Positions 32,313-45,700 are shown, counted from the stretch's first letter. The stretch: DNA of 64,000 nt from Sabethes cyaneus (GCF_943734655.1 NC_071355.1:240161527-240225526), one strand, 5' to 3'. The notes: generated by a model from the sequence alone, not told the origin. Made by a program: numbers and translations.

Positions 32313-35300
32313 TTAAACGCTAACTTTAATCTCCTTGACAAAACGCGCAATCTGTATGATATTATCTAGTTTGTTTTCAGTTAGCACAGGTATTAAATCT
32401 AGTTTCTTCGCCAGTATTGGATATTTGCTTCTTTGTGAGTTATATTTAGGACAGTCGTGTAGGATATGAAGTATGTTTTCCTGAGTGTTACACGTATCAC
32501 AGTTTTCCTTCGCTACCAGTCCCCACTTATACAGCCTGTCTTTGGTGGCTAAGTGACCAGTACGAATTCTTGATATAATTATCGTGAGATCGGTTGGTAA
32601 ACAAATATGGTGAAACCAAGGTTTCAGTCTAATGTCGGGGAGGATTTTAAAGTGGTATACACCTTTTTCTTTTGAGATTTCCTTGTATCTTTCGTTCCAT
32701 AGGCAGGTATTTTCATTTTTCAGACTTAGTATTAAATCTTCTTTAGTGATTGGCATATCTTCAATACAGTTTCTTGTTGTTCCTAATTTAGCAGCATAGT
32801 CTGCTCTATCATTCCCGGTTAACTGTATATGTCCCGGTATCCATTGTATGGTAAGATTATTTATCTGTGAATTATTTACTAGTCTATAAATGGTGCAGAT
32901 AAGAAAATTTTTCTCTGTTTTTGTATTTTTAATGAGTTGAGCGGCACTTTGGCTGTCAGTGAATATTACCGCCTTTGAGATTGATTTGTTTATTAAGTAC
33001 TCCACAGCTCTGATTATTGCCACGATTTCAGCATTCATTATAGTGAATTGTGTTTTAAGTCTGCCACTGTGCGACACTTTTTCTTCTTGATCATATTTTC
33101 CATAACCCGTTCGTCCATCCATTTTCGATCCATCAGTGAACATTTTATAATGATTCGCGTAAGTAGTGTGAATTAAATTAAGTACAATTTGTTTTTGTGT
33201 TGACGTTGTGCAGTTTTTCTTTTTAAGAGTTGTGATTTCTGGGTGAATTACCAATTTTTTTGGTTGTTCAAACGGGACTAACTTAGCGAGTTGTAGTAAG
33301 TGGAAGTTGTTTAAGTTAGCGGTCTTTTCAAGATATGAATATTGTTTTGGCATGTCATCTGCCAGTATGAATTCATATAAAAAGGGTATAATCGGGCTGT
33401 TTCGATAATAAATGATTTTAGTTATTTCTTTGAAAGCTAGATATTCTGCTCTTTCTTTAAGAGGAAGCCGACCTATTTCAGATATAATAACATGGTTTGG
33501 CGTAGATTTAAGATATCTCATTGACGTTCGAATTGCTAAATTTTGTACGGTTTCTAGTTTGGAGAATTTCGTTTTAGCAGCAGATGCTACTATTGTTATG
33601 CCGTAATCTATATGGGGTTGAACAATTGCATTTGAGATGTTTAGCATTGTGGAAGGGTGTGCGCCATTTTTCCGTTTCGCTATCATTTTTAGTATGTTGA
33701 CTTTTTTTTAACTTTAGTTGCTGTTGCTTCAATATGTTTATCATATTTTAATCTATGGTCGATAAGTATTCCAAGGAACTTATGAATGGGTTTAGCTTCT
33801 ATCGAGTGGTTATTTATAACTATATTATTAATTGGATGGAACTTGTTGGTCATGACCATGGTTGCACTTTTTTCTGGGTTTACTATCATTCCGATACTGT
33901 TCAAAAAGTTAGTAATATCGTTTAAGAATTCGTTCATTTTTTCCGTTGCCCGGTTTAAATTCTTTGCTTTCACCATAACTGTGAAATCATCTGCGAATTG
34001 GAATATGATTTTGTCTCTACTAGATAGGTTGTGAATTTTCATCGTATAAATGTTGAATAATACCGGTGACAAGGGGCATCCCTGTGGGAGTCCTTTGTTG
34101 GTCCACCTGCTTATTTCAGTGTTGTCGTTCAATTTGAGTATAATATTTCTTTTCCGTAGATATGAGTATATCCAATTTACAATTTCTGTTGGTATGTTAT
34201 TTTCCTCCAATATTTTTATTAGTTTTTCGATATTGACGTTGTCGAAAGCTTTTGTTAGATCTAGATACGTAGTTATTACTATTTCATTTTCTCGCTTCGC
34301 ACTGTAAACATGGGATAGAAAGGTATTGACACAATTAATCGCTGACGTTTTCTTCCTGAAACCGAAAGAAAAGGGTGGTAGTGTATTATGTTCATCTATG
34401 TGTTCTGTGATTCTACGTTTAATGATAAAATTTATGAGTTTTAGTATTACGTTTATCATGGCTAATGGTCTATATGACAAGGCCTGATTAGGATTTTTTT
34501 ATTGTTTCAGGATTGGTAGAACGAGATGCCGTCTACTCCGGGCGAGGATCGGTTGCTTTTTGATTGGATAACATTATTTATTTCACTGTAGCTTATTTCG
34601 ATTGTTTTCTCTGAGGGTTTCATATGATGTTGTATTTCATTTTGAATTTCAGGAAAGTTAATTTCGATGAATTGGTTTGCTAGATTGTTGTTATTCAGTA
34701 GGTGCATATTATTTTTGCTAGGAAAACCTCCGCTAATTCTCTTGACCGTTTTCCATAGTTCACTTGTAGACATACTCGGGTTTATCGTATCGATGAGATT
34801 GTTCCAATCAACTTTTGAAGCCTTTCTTATAAGTTGCTTTAATTTAGCTTTAGCTTGTTTGAATTTTAAAAGGTTATCATAAGTTTGGTTTCTAAAATAA
34901 GTAACCAAGAATTTGTTTTTAATTTTTAATTGTTCCTCTATTTCATTATTCCACCAGTGTTTCAATGTATGGTTTTTATTTTTGATTTTGTATTTTGCTT
35001 TATGTATTTGATCTTTAATCAGTGGTACTAAATCGTGTTCGTCCTGAATAGTATTTATATCAATGGCATTGATATTTTCAAGGGCTTTTTTTTATTAATA
35101 AATTCTCGTTGTGAGTAATATTCTTTAGTCGCGTTTTGCACTTCGAAGCTAATTATTTTGTGGGTACTTGCAATTTCATCATGTAATACAGCCCATTCAA
35201 TTTTGGGTGCTATATCAGGAGAGACTAATGTTAGATCAATCGATGAAGGTGTTGTATTTGGGGGTTTGATTAAAGTAGGAGAGCCATCGTTAAGTATAAT

Positions 35301-35825
35301 TAGATTAGAGTTTTCTATCATATCGGCAATCATCTCACCTCGTGGGCATGTATTCTGTAAAGAGTTCCAAATTTGATGATGAGCGTTAAAGTCGCCGCCA
35401 ACTATTGTTTGCAATTTATTCTTTTCTATTAGTTCAAAAAGTTTCCTGAGAGGTTCTTTAATATCTTGATTTCTAATTGGTAGTGGAGGTATATATATTG
35501 ATATTCCAAATAATCTAGGAGTTGTGTTAAGAGTTTCAATAGCAATTATTTCTAATGGACTTAAGTTTGGTAATGTTATTTTTTCAAATTGCAAATTTTT
35601 TTTAATTAGTATTCCTACTCCTCCATAACCGTTTGGTCGAAGGGATTTTACAAATTTGTATCCGGAAAAGTTTAAATTCTCTTCGGGTCTAATCCAAATT
35701 TCCTGTAGCATTGCTATATCTGTGTTGTTTGTGGCTAGGAAGTGTTTAAGAATCTTTTTGGTTTCAGGTGATCGGATGCTTGTTATATTGTGTTGCATGA
35801 ACCTTTGATTTCTTTGTTTATCCAT
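32313..35825 (-). pseudogene. I-clade ORF2: endonuclease, RT and RNase H
   Basis: Starts ATG at 35825. Endonuclease: MQHNITSIRS, MLQEIWI, GGDFNAHHQIWNS, STHKIISF. RT: SSPGVDGI, YRPLAMINVILKLIN, TYLDLTKAFDNVN, GLPQGCPLSPVLF, FADDFTVM. RNase H: MFTDGSKMDG, NAEIVAI, VIFTDSQSAA, WIPGHIQLTGNDRADYAA. The C-terminal finger is CDTCNTQENILHILHDC. The frame breaks at an A8 run (about 35085-35092), at about 34500-34545, and at an A8 run (about 33706-33713). At the middle break, roughly 35 residues of RT between VDGIS and VLPILK are missing and a TAA lies in the poly-A stretch. All catalytic motifs are present, so most damage is small. Confidence 0.85.
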
Positions 35826-37351
35826 TGTTATACCCAGATTTATTACCTCTCGCTGTTACTTCCGGTTCTATTATTTCTTTTATTTGATCACTAATATTGA
35901 TTAATAGAATGTCGGAGTCTATTGAGTCTTTTTGTTTATGTTGTTGGCTGAACTTAAATATTGTATCCTGTACTGTTTTAATCTTTTTCATAATTGTGTC
36001 GAGGTTCAGTTGTTTTATTAGATCTTGTTTAACTTGTTGTACGATTTTATCTAGGTGTTTGTTGTTTAGGATTTGTGTTTGAGATTGTTTAGGCGAGTTA
36101 GGAATTGTTTCTTCTACATTATTTGTAGCTAAAGGAAGCAATGGAAAATCTTCATGTGAGGTTAGTCTGTGTTGCACTGATTGAATTTTGGGGAAACGGA
36201 ATGCGGCTTCAATAAAAGTAAGTTTTTCTGATGCCATCAGATGTCTGATGCTGTCTTGTCTTACTCTCTCTGGACATTCGCGGTCATTTGATCTATGATT
36301 TCCTGCACAGTGGCAGCATCTAGGGGGTGCTTTACAGTTTCGTCCGTCATGTTCTAATGAGCAAACTATACACCTTGGGGTTTTACTCTTACATGCCTTA
36401 GCTGTATGGCCATACCTACAGCAGTTAAAGCACATTCTCAGGGGGAAAACATATACAGTTACTTTAGCAGGGATACCAAAAATTGTTACCTGTTTAGGGA
36501 GTTCCTGTCCTTTTACGAAAATCTTCACAGAATATGTCGGTTCTAGTTTATCATTGTTTTTTCTCTGTATACGTTCTACTTTGGTTATTTCGTATTTTTC
36601 AGCTTGAATACTCTCCAAGATCTCTGCTTCCGACAGAGATGGAGGTACACTTCTGACTACTCCAATGGATTCTTTCATCATATTAGGTACGTAGACATTA
36701 TACTTAAACTCTTCTTTAAGCAGTTTTGAATTGATTAATCCTTCCGCTTGACGCGGACGGTCAAAACAAATTCTATATCTGCCTCGCCCCGCCATTTTTA
36801 ATTCTCTGTATTCTTTTATACCACAATTGTGTAAAATTTTAGCAAGTTCCATAGGATGGATTGGTCTCGTGTCTCGGGTTGTTCTGGAGTTGTTATCCAC
36901 TGGTGTATCTTTTGTTTCCTGTCTTTCGATGAAGAAAACTGTATCGCTATTGTTCTTCGTCCAACCTTCAGTTTGAGGATTTTTATTGTTCCTCTTATTG
37001 GTATTGGCCTTTGTTTGTGTTGGTTCTTTGGTAAGTGTCTTTGTGTTGGAGTTTGCATTGTGACTTTTAACAGTATTATCTTGTCTTTGTTTTTTTGATT
37101 GTGTTATATCTAAGCTGTCGTCCGAACTATCAAATGACATGGCGTCATCTGGTAGGGGGACCTCTTCCGGTTCCGTTTTTTTTTCCTTTCTTCATGTCTT
37201 TTGTTCTCTTTGCTAGCTTGTTTTCAAGGTCTTCGAGTCTGCATTCTTCACGTTTTCTTCTTAGTCTAACACCGGTATTCGGTTGATCTGGGAACCCCTG
37301 AAAATTCAGTCCGTTCTCAAATCCCGGGAAATCTGTTTCATCACCATCCAT
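35818..37351 (-). pseudogene. I-clade ORF1: gag-like protein with three CCHC knuckles
   Basis: The likely start is MDGDETDFPGFE at 37351. The frame shifts in an A9 run near 37180-37188 and continues as TEPEEVPLPDDAMSFDSSDD to the stop at 35818. Three zinc knuckles follow a central domain: CFNCCRYGHTAKAC, CIVCSLEHDGRNC and CCHCAGNHRSNDREC. The C-terminal part is lysine- and glutamine-rich. The stop and the ORF2 start overlap as ATGGATAA (35818-35825). Family role: nucleic-acid-binding coat of the LINE particle. Confidence 0.85.
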
Positions 37352-38066
37352 ACACTATCCCACTTTAGTTATTCACTTATATCCTTGACTAGACAAAAGA
37401 CTTATATCTATACCTATTCTAACCTTAAATTTAGATATTATACGAAAGATTAAGAAAGAATAAAGTTAGCAAAATTAACGTAGGGAAATATCGCGAGTAA
37501 TCTTCAGTCCTATACACTGTAGTCCTAAAGGGGCCGCGCCGCAAAAAAATCATACAAAACGTTTTGTTATAAATTTTTGGAAAACACGTGTTCGCGAAAA
37601 AACAAGACTGCTATGACAGTTTGAGCGAGAATGACTTGCTCTTTCATTCTTGCTTTGAGCTAGAGATGACAATACAGCCGCGGTGCAGTGCGGTAAAGTG
37701 TTGCTATGTGACCTGGAGAATATTTCATTCGACAGATGAAGATAAGTATTCTGTTTTCATTCGTGTATTGCCACCATGACTCATTTTGGTACAAATCTTT
37801 CGCACCAACTATTGTGAATAGTTGTTGATATGTTGTTTGTGACTTTGTTGTCAAATTATCGGTGGTAATAGATATCGTTAAAATAATAACTTAAATGTCA
37901 ATATTTGTCGATACATAGTGTGGTCGATATTTTTCGTCAAATTGCGAGAATACTAGAGTAGCTAGCGTTAAGAGATGTGCAATGCACGGGTGAAAACAAT
38001 AATATTGATATGGATCCTCTTAATTATTATTGTTCTCAATTTTAAATATATTACACTAAATACGCG

Positions 38067-38090
38067 CCAGAATAATGAAAATTATTCTGG
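38067..38090. other. Perfect 10-bp hairpin
   Basis: ccagaataat, a 4-base loop, then attattctgg. It lies in the presumed 5' region of the I-clade element. Function unknown. Confidence 0.8.
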
Positions 38091-38337
38091 AAGTGTGGAT
38101 ACATAAAAGTATTCATGCGGGGCTTATTGTTTATGAAGGAGACCTCGGAATGTGCGTGTATATCCAGGCATTCTAAAAATGGGTCGCTGGATGAACAATA
38201 GAGCTTTCACCTTCCATCTCCAGGACTAAAATTATTTGCATTTATAACAGAAACCAACTTTCTAGCTTAGAGATGCAATTAATTTTTTTACATAAAAGCG
38301 CTGCCGGTCAGCGGGCGATGGATTGTATCACACACAC

Positions 38338-38360
38338 AAATCCGAGTTCTAATCAAAGTT
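38338..38360 (+). repeat. Target-site duplication, right copy (23 bp)
   Basis: Identical to 31697-31719; see the I-clade element. Confidence 0.8.
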
Positions 38361-38547
38361 TAACATTAAACTTACCAACCGAACTCCACGAATATGTTTC
38401 GCTAAAAGATTGAAAATTCTGCGATTGTCCGTAGATTAGTGCTACTATTTTTCTTGATGAAAAGATAAATGGTAATGCAATTAGCTTTGCATTATGTTTT
38501 AAATATATTTTCTAATAAAACTAGTTAATGATATCCGATTCCGAGGC

Positions 38548-38650
38548 TCCCAGTTTATCTCGAGGTACGACACTGATCTAATAAACCAGTCGTCTTATAT
38601 TCGAATCTCAATAAATGGTTGCGGAATAAGAACAGTAGGTCACGTTTCTA
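38548..38650 (+). mobile_element. tRNA-derived SINE, family A, copy 2 (diverged)
   Basis: cccagtttatctcgaggtac, gatctaataaaccagtcgt and a degraded B-box attcgaatc align with the copies at 6742 and 60350. The body after the head is shorter and altered. Confidence 0.7.
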
Positions 38651-38689
38651 AAATGGCATCTAGACGTTGCTTCTTGTCTCGTCTAAGCC

Positions 38690-39030
38690 CAATTAAAGTG
38701 CATGTCTAAAAGTCTGAGTCCAAGTAGAGCTCACGTACGAGTCCAAGTACAAATCTACGACCAAAGTCAAAGTTTCAACTCAATCCTAAATACGAGTCCA
38801 TATCCCCGATTAGATCCAATCTAAACTCCAATCTCTATTGGAGTCCAGGTCCAATTTTAAGTCAACGTCCAATTTCCGAACCCACAACCTATTGCAAATC
38901 CATATCAAGTCCTAACTCCAAGCGTGAGGCCAATAACGAGTTTAAACTATAAACCCCCATACTGAAGTCCTTTACAAGTTCAAATTCAAGTGTATTTCTC
39001 AGTATAAATGCAAATTTAATTCCGAGTCCG
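38690..39030 (+). repeat. Degenerate hexamer stretch, aagtcc-like
   Basis: Frequent gagtccaagta, gtccaatttcc and aactccaag echo the hexamer array at 30.6-31.7 kb with heavy substitution. It may be the same array separated by the LINE insertion. Confidence 0.6.
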
Positions 39031-42000
39031 AGTTAAAAACACTTTTACAACAATTAAAAAAGTCAACAATTTATCGATGAAATCCCAAGTTGCAATTTGA
39101 GTTTTATTGTACCCTTGTTGCGGTATTTACGACAAATTTTGGTCACCAGAGCTGCCAAGGGTGTGTAATATAACCAACACTGTTATTAAGATGCAAATAT
39201 TATCGTGTCAAATTCCGAAGTTTTTGCTCGTTGAGTATATATCAGCTACTATTTAATCTAATAATGCTTAAATTTGGATCTAAATGTAAGAATTGGATAC
39301 TACACAACGTTTTGATGGCTATAATGGAGCGATTTCGATTTGCTATAAACTGCAAAATTTCTGTTCAGATTATCCTCCACGTACAGCTTGCACTTTGTCA
39401 CGGTTGCCATATGGAGCCAATTCCTTATGATAAACGAGCTAACTTCCACCATTTCGCGTTAACATTGATTCATATATTTCCGTACGTACCTTTCTTGTTG
39501 GAGTTTGAGTTTACTGATACATATTCTTTTCGAATTACAATCGAGTACATCCTTTTTCAAATGTATTGCTCCAAACCACTAATAAAAAACATTTTTGTAA
39601 AAAATTATAGAATTGCTTTCATGCAAACAGTTCAATAACAAGGAGTTTGTTTCGAAATGAATCCGGTGTTTTTGGTGTGGAAAATTTTCCAGTTCTACTT
39701 CGGTACCGGAACTTTTTGGCGAAAATTTTAGCAAAACAAAGTGAATACTGAAAAAAGTTAGAGCAAATTCAAAGGTCAGATGAAATGTGGCTTTCATTTT
39801 TCCGAATTTGTAAAGCAAAGAGTCGAAAATTTGTCTGAATTCAAATACCACTTGTCAACAGAATGCCATGAATTCTCAAACAAAGTACACCCCAAAAATT
39901 GCACCTACCGGTAAAGCCACAGGACCGTAGTTGGACGAGAGTTCTTTCTTAGCCATTTTATTCATGGCCCTTCGCAACTAACCATCATAATTAAAATGGC
40001 ATGGTTTTCGTTTCCCGAGTTAGAAACATTGTTTCATCATAGTTTTTCGTTTCACCGCTGTTAAGGGGAAACTTTATCCCAGAAGATATATATATTCACA
40101 GCATCATCTGTTTAGCTTCATCTGGCTGGCAGTTACTACGAAGAGTGTAACTTATCGAATACCGAAAACCCAGCCCAGCAGCGCTTTGTATAGGAAGTGA
40201 CCTTGCTCTGGTAAGGGTCTTCCCGTGTTCTGTTCTTCTCAATTTAAATAGTTTTAATTAACTTTGACTTTTATTTTGCCACACAATAGACGTTTGTAAA
40301 GGTACCTAGCGAGCTAAGAAGATACGATACTGTTAGGTGTGGGTGCTTCTAACGATAACTTTTTTTTTGGTTCGTTCATTCTTTCGGTTTCCGATCTACG
40401 GTTACCTCAGGAAAGAAAAGCTTCCATCTGCAAACTGTGAGAAGGTAAAGCGAGGACAAAGCTAACTTTCGCTCCCTCATCCGCTCAAAGCCATTTTAAT
40501 TATCCTTTAATTTGCATATAAATTGTCTTGTTCAGGGAAGGACAGAACAATGAAGCCTGAGTAAGTAATAAAGACGTTATTTCTTTTTTTGTCCAATCCA
40601 AAACCGTTCCATCAGCTGGGAAAAAATCGTTTTCATTTCATTTCGACCGTGTTACAGTTTTGACAATTCAAATTAATGGATGGTAATCGAACTGCCAATC
40701 CCTGTGCTAGTTAGGGAATTTCGCGAATGGATTTTACCTCACCTATGAGGCCCGTTCCTAACGGGGAAAAAACTGCATAAGAGCTGAATCGAAAAGCAAT
40801 CTCAGTAAGTAAAAGTTCCTCCCCATTATTGCCACCGTGTGGAAAGCAAAAAGCAGAACACAAATTCATCCATCTCACCCGCAGTGCTGTGCAACCGCTG
40901 TTCGTGGTGAATAAACTCCAGTCTGTGACACTAATTTTCTAGCTAAACATTAATTAAAAGCTCCGTGTGATGTGCAAACTCAGCACGACACTCCGGAATC
41001 CGCTAATTTAATTTTCGTTAGTTCTGCCTCAATGAAACAAACGGCTCACACCGAGCGGAGCTAAGCCAAACACACCGTCTCCCGGCTGGTGCTGATCCCG
41101 ACAGTTCCCATATGTGTGTGTGTGTGTGAGAGAGTGTGTGTATGTGCCAAACGGCATCCTTCACCAGGGCAGACGAGGGCTTAGTGAACACAATCGCGGG
41201 TGTGGTAAGCCAGTGTAGAACCCCACAAACAATTCCAGCATCCGATTTGCAGAGAAAGCGACTGTGAAAGAGAGAGTGCGTAGGTAACGGCGACCGGGGG
41301 AAATGGCATTATTCATACTGCAGACTGGTTGGAACTGAACTGGTTGGTGTTTTTCCCTCTCTCCGGTCGGTGCAACCCAACCGAATTTTCCTCTTCGAAC
41401 GAACGAACGAAAATTCTACGAGTTCGACACGCTAGTTACGTAATGCCAGCAGTGGCGGGCAGCCGCAGAGTTTATGGAAAAGTTTAAATCCATGCTTTTG
41501 TGCTTTCATTTCATGCTTCACAATCGCAAAGCTCACAAATGACGACGGCACGAGAGGCTAGTGCTAGTGTGTGATGGGAAGGGGGGGGGAGTATGAAGCA
41601 CTGCAGCAGTTTCCCTCGTCAATTACCGCTGACTGGCAGTGAATAGCTATTTGATTCAATGAGTGTGCATTTGGGTAATTTGGCCCAAAACTCTGCTCAC
41701 CTCGGCTTCCCTCTCGAAACTCTTTGCGCCGTTCCCCGGACACGGTCGGCCGGCCGCCGGTTGCGAAGGAAAGGCAGATCCTTGAACTATGTCCGTAGAT
41801 GGAAAGTGATTATGATCCAGCTTTCGCTTCGCTGTCGGTCTGTACCTACCTACCACCTAGCCGACAATGTCGTGACAATGGAAACGAGAACTTTTACCAC
41901 CAACTAAACCACACTTGAGTTAATTAGAATCAATTGCCGAACTGGTTCAATGTTCCATTTACTGTACGGTTGACATTCCGGGTTAGTGACACAGTACACC

Positions 42001-42199
42001 GGGTATGTTTTAGGGGGCAATAAAATCTGTTGAATCGGATGAATAATAAAAATGAATAGCTGAAAATGTTTACACCATTATTCGCGTTTAATAAGTCATC
42101 GTATTTAAAATCTTGCAATCAGTATAGGAAAAATCAATGAAGGATTAATTCTCAATAAACATTAGAAGTACTGAAGCCTTTAACCACAATGCTTTTCTG
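39031..42199. other. Low-copy DNA, no gene recognised
   Basis: No domain-bearing ORF. The 135-codon ORF at 39231-39638 resembles no family I know. The part at 40800-41900 is GC-richer and has a TG/AG microsatellite. Probably host intergenic or intronic DNA. Confidence 0.4.
41112..41145 (+). repeat. (TG)n/(AG)n microsatellite
   Basis: tgtgtgtgtgtgtgtg followed by agagagtgtgtgtatg. Confidence 0.9.
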
Positions 42200-42774
42200 G
42201 CATACAAAAAAAAGAGAAAACAGACAAAAAAATAAACACAGCAAATTGTTAAAAACCAGAATTAAACACCTAATAAAAATTCAGTGTAAAAAAACGTTAA
42301 GAAAAATAAATACAAGTAAAAATAAAATTTAAAAATAAGTAGTGAAATATAAGAAGTGAACAATGTAGGGTCAAGCAAAAGGAGTGGGAAAGAACGAGTG
42401 TCGAACAAGATATGAATAGTACAGGGTTAAGAATTAGGAATGAATATTAGGCAATTAAGAATGTGGGTTAAACAATGAGCAGTGAATCATTAGCTGTTAA
42501 GATTATACTACGAAGAATAAAGAGAGAAATATAAGAACCAAAGAATGAGTAAAGTAAAGTTTAATAAAGGAAGAAAAAAAATGAGGAGTAAAGAAAGGAA
42601 AGTGAAGGAATAAGGTGTTATCAGTAATAAACCAAGAAACAACAAATAAGAAATAAGGAAACAGAAATCACACCATCAGAAAATTAAAAATCAAAATTAA
42701 AAACTTGAAATCAAAAATCACAAAATCGAAAAACCAGAAAACAAAAATTAAAAATCAAAAGTCCAAAATTAGAC
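42200..42774 (+). repeat. A-rich degenerate border of satellite field
   Basis: Loose gaaataa, aagtaaaa and aaaatcaaa words without fixed period lead into the regular 7-bp array; they look like eroded units of the arrays that follow. Confidence 0.6.
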
Positions 42775-45700
42775 ATCAGAAATCAAAAATCAGAAATCAG
42801 AAATCAGAAAACGGAAATCAGAAATCAGAAATCAGAAAACAGAAATCAGAAATCAGAAATCAGAAATCAGAAATCTGAAATCAGAAATCAGAAATCAAAA
42901 ATCAGAAATCAGAAATCAGAAAACGGAAATCAGAAATCAGAAATCAGTAATCAGAAATCAGAAATCAGAAATCAGAAATCAGAAATCAGAAATCAGAAAT
43001 CAGAAATCAGAAATCAGAAATCAGAAATCAGAAATCAGAAATCAGAAATCAGAAATCAGAAATCAGAAATCAGAAATCAGAAATCAGAAATCAGAAATCA
43101 GAAATCAGAAATCAGAAATCAGAAATCAGAAATCAGAAATCAGAAATCAGAAAACGGAAATCAGAAATCAGAAATCAGAAAACAGAAATCAGAAATCAGA
43201 AATCAGAAATCAGAAATCAAAAATCAGAAATCAGAAATCAGAAATCAGAAATCAGAAATCAGAAATCAGAAATCAGAAATCAGAAATCAGAAATCAGAAA
43301 TCAGAAATCAGAAATCAGAAATCAGAAATCAGAAATCAGAAATCAGAAATCAGAAATCAGAAATCAGAAATCAGAAATCAGAAATCAGAAATCAGAAATC
43401 AGAAATCAGAAATCAGAAATCTGAAATCTGAAATCTGAAATCTGAAATCAGAAATCAGAAATCTAAAAATCTGAAATCAGAAATCAAAAATCAGAAATCA
43501 GAAATCAGAAAACGGAAATCAGAAATCAGAAATCAGTAATCAGAAATCAGAAATCAGAAATCAGAAATCAGAATTCAGAAATCAGAAATCAGAAATCAGA
43601 AATCAGAAATCAGAAATCAGAAATCAGAAATCAGAAATCAGAAATCAGAAATCAGAAATCAGAAAACAGAAATCAGAAATCAGAAATCAGAAATCAGAAA
43701 TCAGAAATCAGAAATCAGAAATCACAAATCACAAATCACAAATCAAAAATCAGAAATCAGAAATCAGAAAACGGAAATCAGAAATCAGAAATCAGAAATC
43801 AGAAATCAGAAATCAGAAATCAGAAATCAGAAATCAGAAATCAGAAATCAGAAATCAGAAATCAGAAATCAGAAATCAGAAATCAGAAATCAGAAATCAG
43901 AAATCAGAAATCAGAAATCAGAAATCAGAAATCAGAAATCAGAAAATCAGAAAATCAGAAAATCAGAAAATCAGAAAATCAGAAAATCAGAAAATCAGAA
44001 AATCAAAAAACCTGAAAATCAGAAATCAGAAATCAGAAATCAGAAATCAGAAATCAGAAATCAGAAATCAGAAATCAGAAAACAGAAATCAGAAATCAGA
44101 AATCAGAAATCAGAAATCAGAAATCAGAAATCAGAAATCAGAAATCACAAATCACAAATCAAAAATCAGAAATCAGAAATCAGAAAACGGAAATCAGAAA
44201 TCAGAAATCAGAAATCAGAAATCAGAAATCAGAAATCAGAAATCAGAAATCAGAAATCAGAAATCAGAAATCAGAAATCAGAAATCAGAAATCAGAAATC
44301 AGAAAATCAGAAAATCAGAAAATCAGAAAATCAGAAAATCAGAAAATCAAAAAACCTGAAAATCTGAAAATCTGAAAACCTGAAAATCAGAAAATCTGAA
44401 AATCTGAAAACCTGAAAATCTGAAAATCTGAAAATCTGAAAATCTGAAAATCTGAAAATCAGAAAATCAGAAAATCAGAAAATCAGAAAATCTGAAAATC
44501 TGAAAATCTGAAAATCTGAAAATCTGAAAATCTGAAAATCAGAAAATCAGAAAATCAGAAAATCAGAAATTCAGAAAATCAGAAAATCTGAAAATCTGAA
44601 AATCTGAAAATCTGAAAATCTGAAAATCTGAAAATCTGAAAATCTGAAAATCTGAAAATCTGAAAATCTGAAAATCTGAAAACCTGAAAATCTGAAAATC
44701 TGAAAATCTGAAAATCTGAAAATCTGAAAATCTGAAAATCTGAAAATCTGAAAATCTGAAAATCTGAAAATCTAAAAATCAGAAAACCAGAAAATCAGAA
44801 AATCAGAAAATCAGAAAATCAGAAAATCAGAAAATCAGAAAATCAGAAAATCAGAAAATCAGAAAATCAGAAAATCAGAAAATCAGAAAATCAGAAAATC
44901 AGAAAATCAGAAAATCAGAAAATCAGAAAATCAGAAAATCAGAAAATCTGAAAATCAGAAAATCTGAAAATCTGAAAATCAGAAAATCAGAAAATCAGAA
45001 AATCAGAAAATCAGAAAATCAGAAAATCAGAAAATCAGAACAGAAAATCAGAAAATCAGAAAATCAGAAAATCAGAAAATCAGAAAATCAGAAAATCAGA
45101 AAATCAGAAAATCAGAAAATCAGAAAATCAGAAAATCAGAAAATCTGAAAATCAGAAAATCAGAAAATCAGAAAATCAGAAAATCAGAAAATCAGAAAAT
45201 CAGAAATCAGAAAATCAGAAAATCAGAAAATCAGAAAATCAGAAAATCAGAAAATCGGAAAATCAGAAAATCAGAAAATCAGAAAATCAGAAAATCAGAA
45301 AATCTGAAAATCAGAAAATCAGAAATCAGAAATCAGAAATCAGAAATCAGAAATCAGAAATCAGAAATCAGAAAATCAGAAAACCTGAAAATCTGAAAAT
45401 CTGAAAATCTGAAAATCTGAAAATCTGAAAATCTGAAAATCTAAAAATCTGAAAATCTGAAAATCTGAAAATCTGAAAATCTGAAAATCTGAAAATCTGA
45501 AAATCTGAAAATCTGAAAATCTGAAAATCTGAAAATCTGAAAATCTCAAAATCTGAAAATCTGAAAATCTGAAAATATGAAAATATGAAAATATGAAAAT
45601 ATGAAAATATGAAAATATGAAAATATGAAAATATGAAAATATGAAAATATGAAAATATGAAAATATGAAAATATGAAAATATGAAAATATGAAAATATGA

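Larger units (their letters stand above)
31720..38337 (-). mobile_element. I-clade non-LTR retrotransposon, near full length
   Basis: Read on the minus strand: about 1 kb 5' region, ORF1 (gag-like, three CCHC knuckles), ORF2 (endonuclease, reverse transcriptase, RNase H) and about 0.6 kb 3' region. A perfect 23-bp direct repeat flanks 31720-38337, giving a 6.6-kb unit. The RNase H after the reverse transcriptase and the three-knuckle ORF1 place it with the I/Loner group. I take the direct repeats as its target duplications; the 5' and 3' non-coding parts could instead be other inserted DNA. The perfect duplication implies a recent insertion. Confidence 0.75.

Noticed and set aside
32215..37580. 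Alternative target duplication ttttgtataaat/ttttgttataaat around the I-clade coding region
   Set aside because: It needs two gaps in 19 bases, whereas a perfect 23-bp repeat lies further out.
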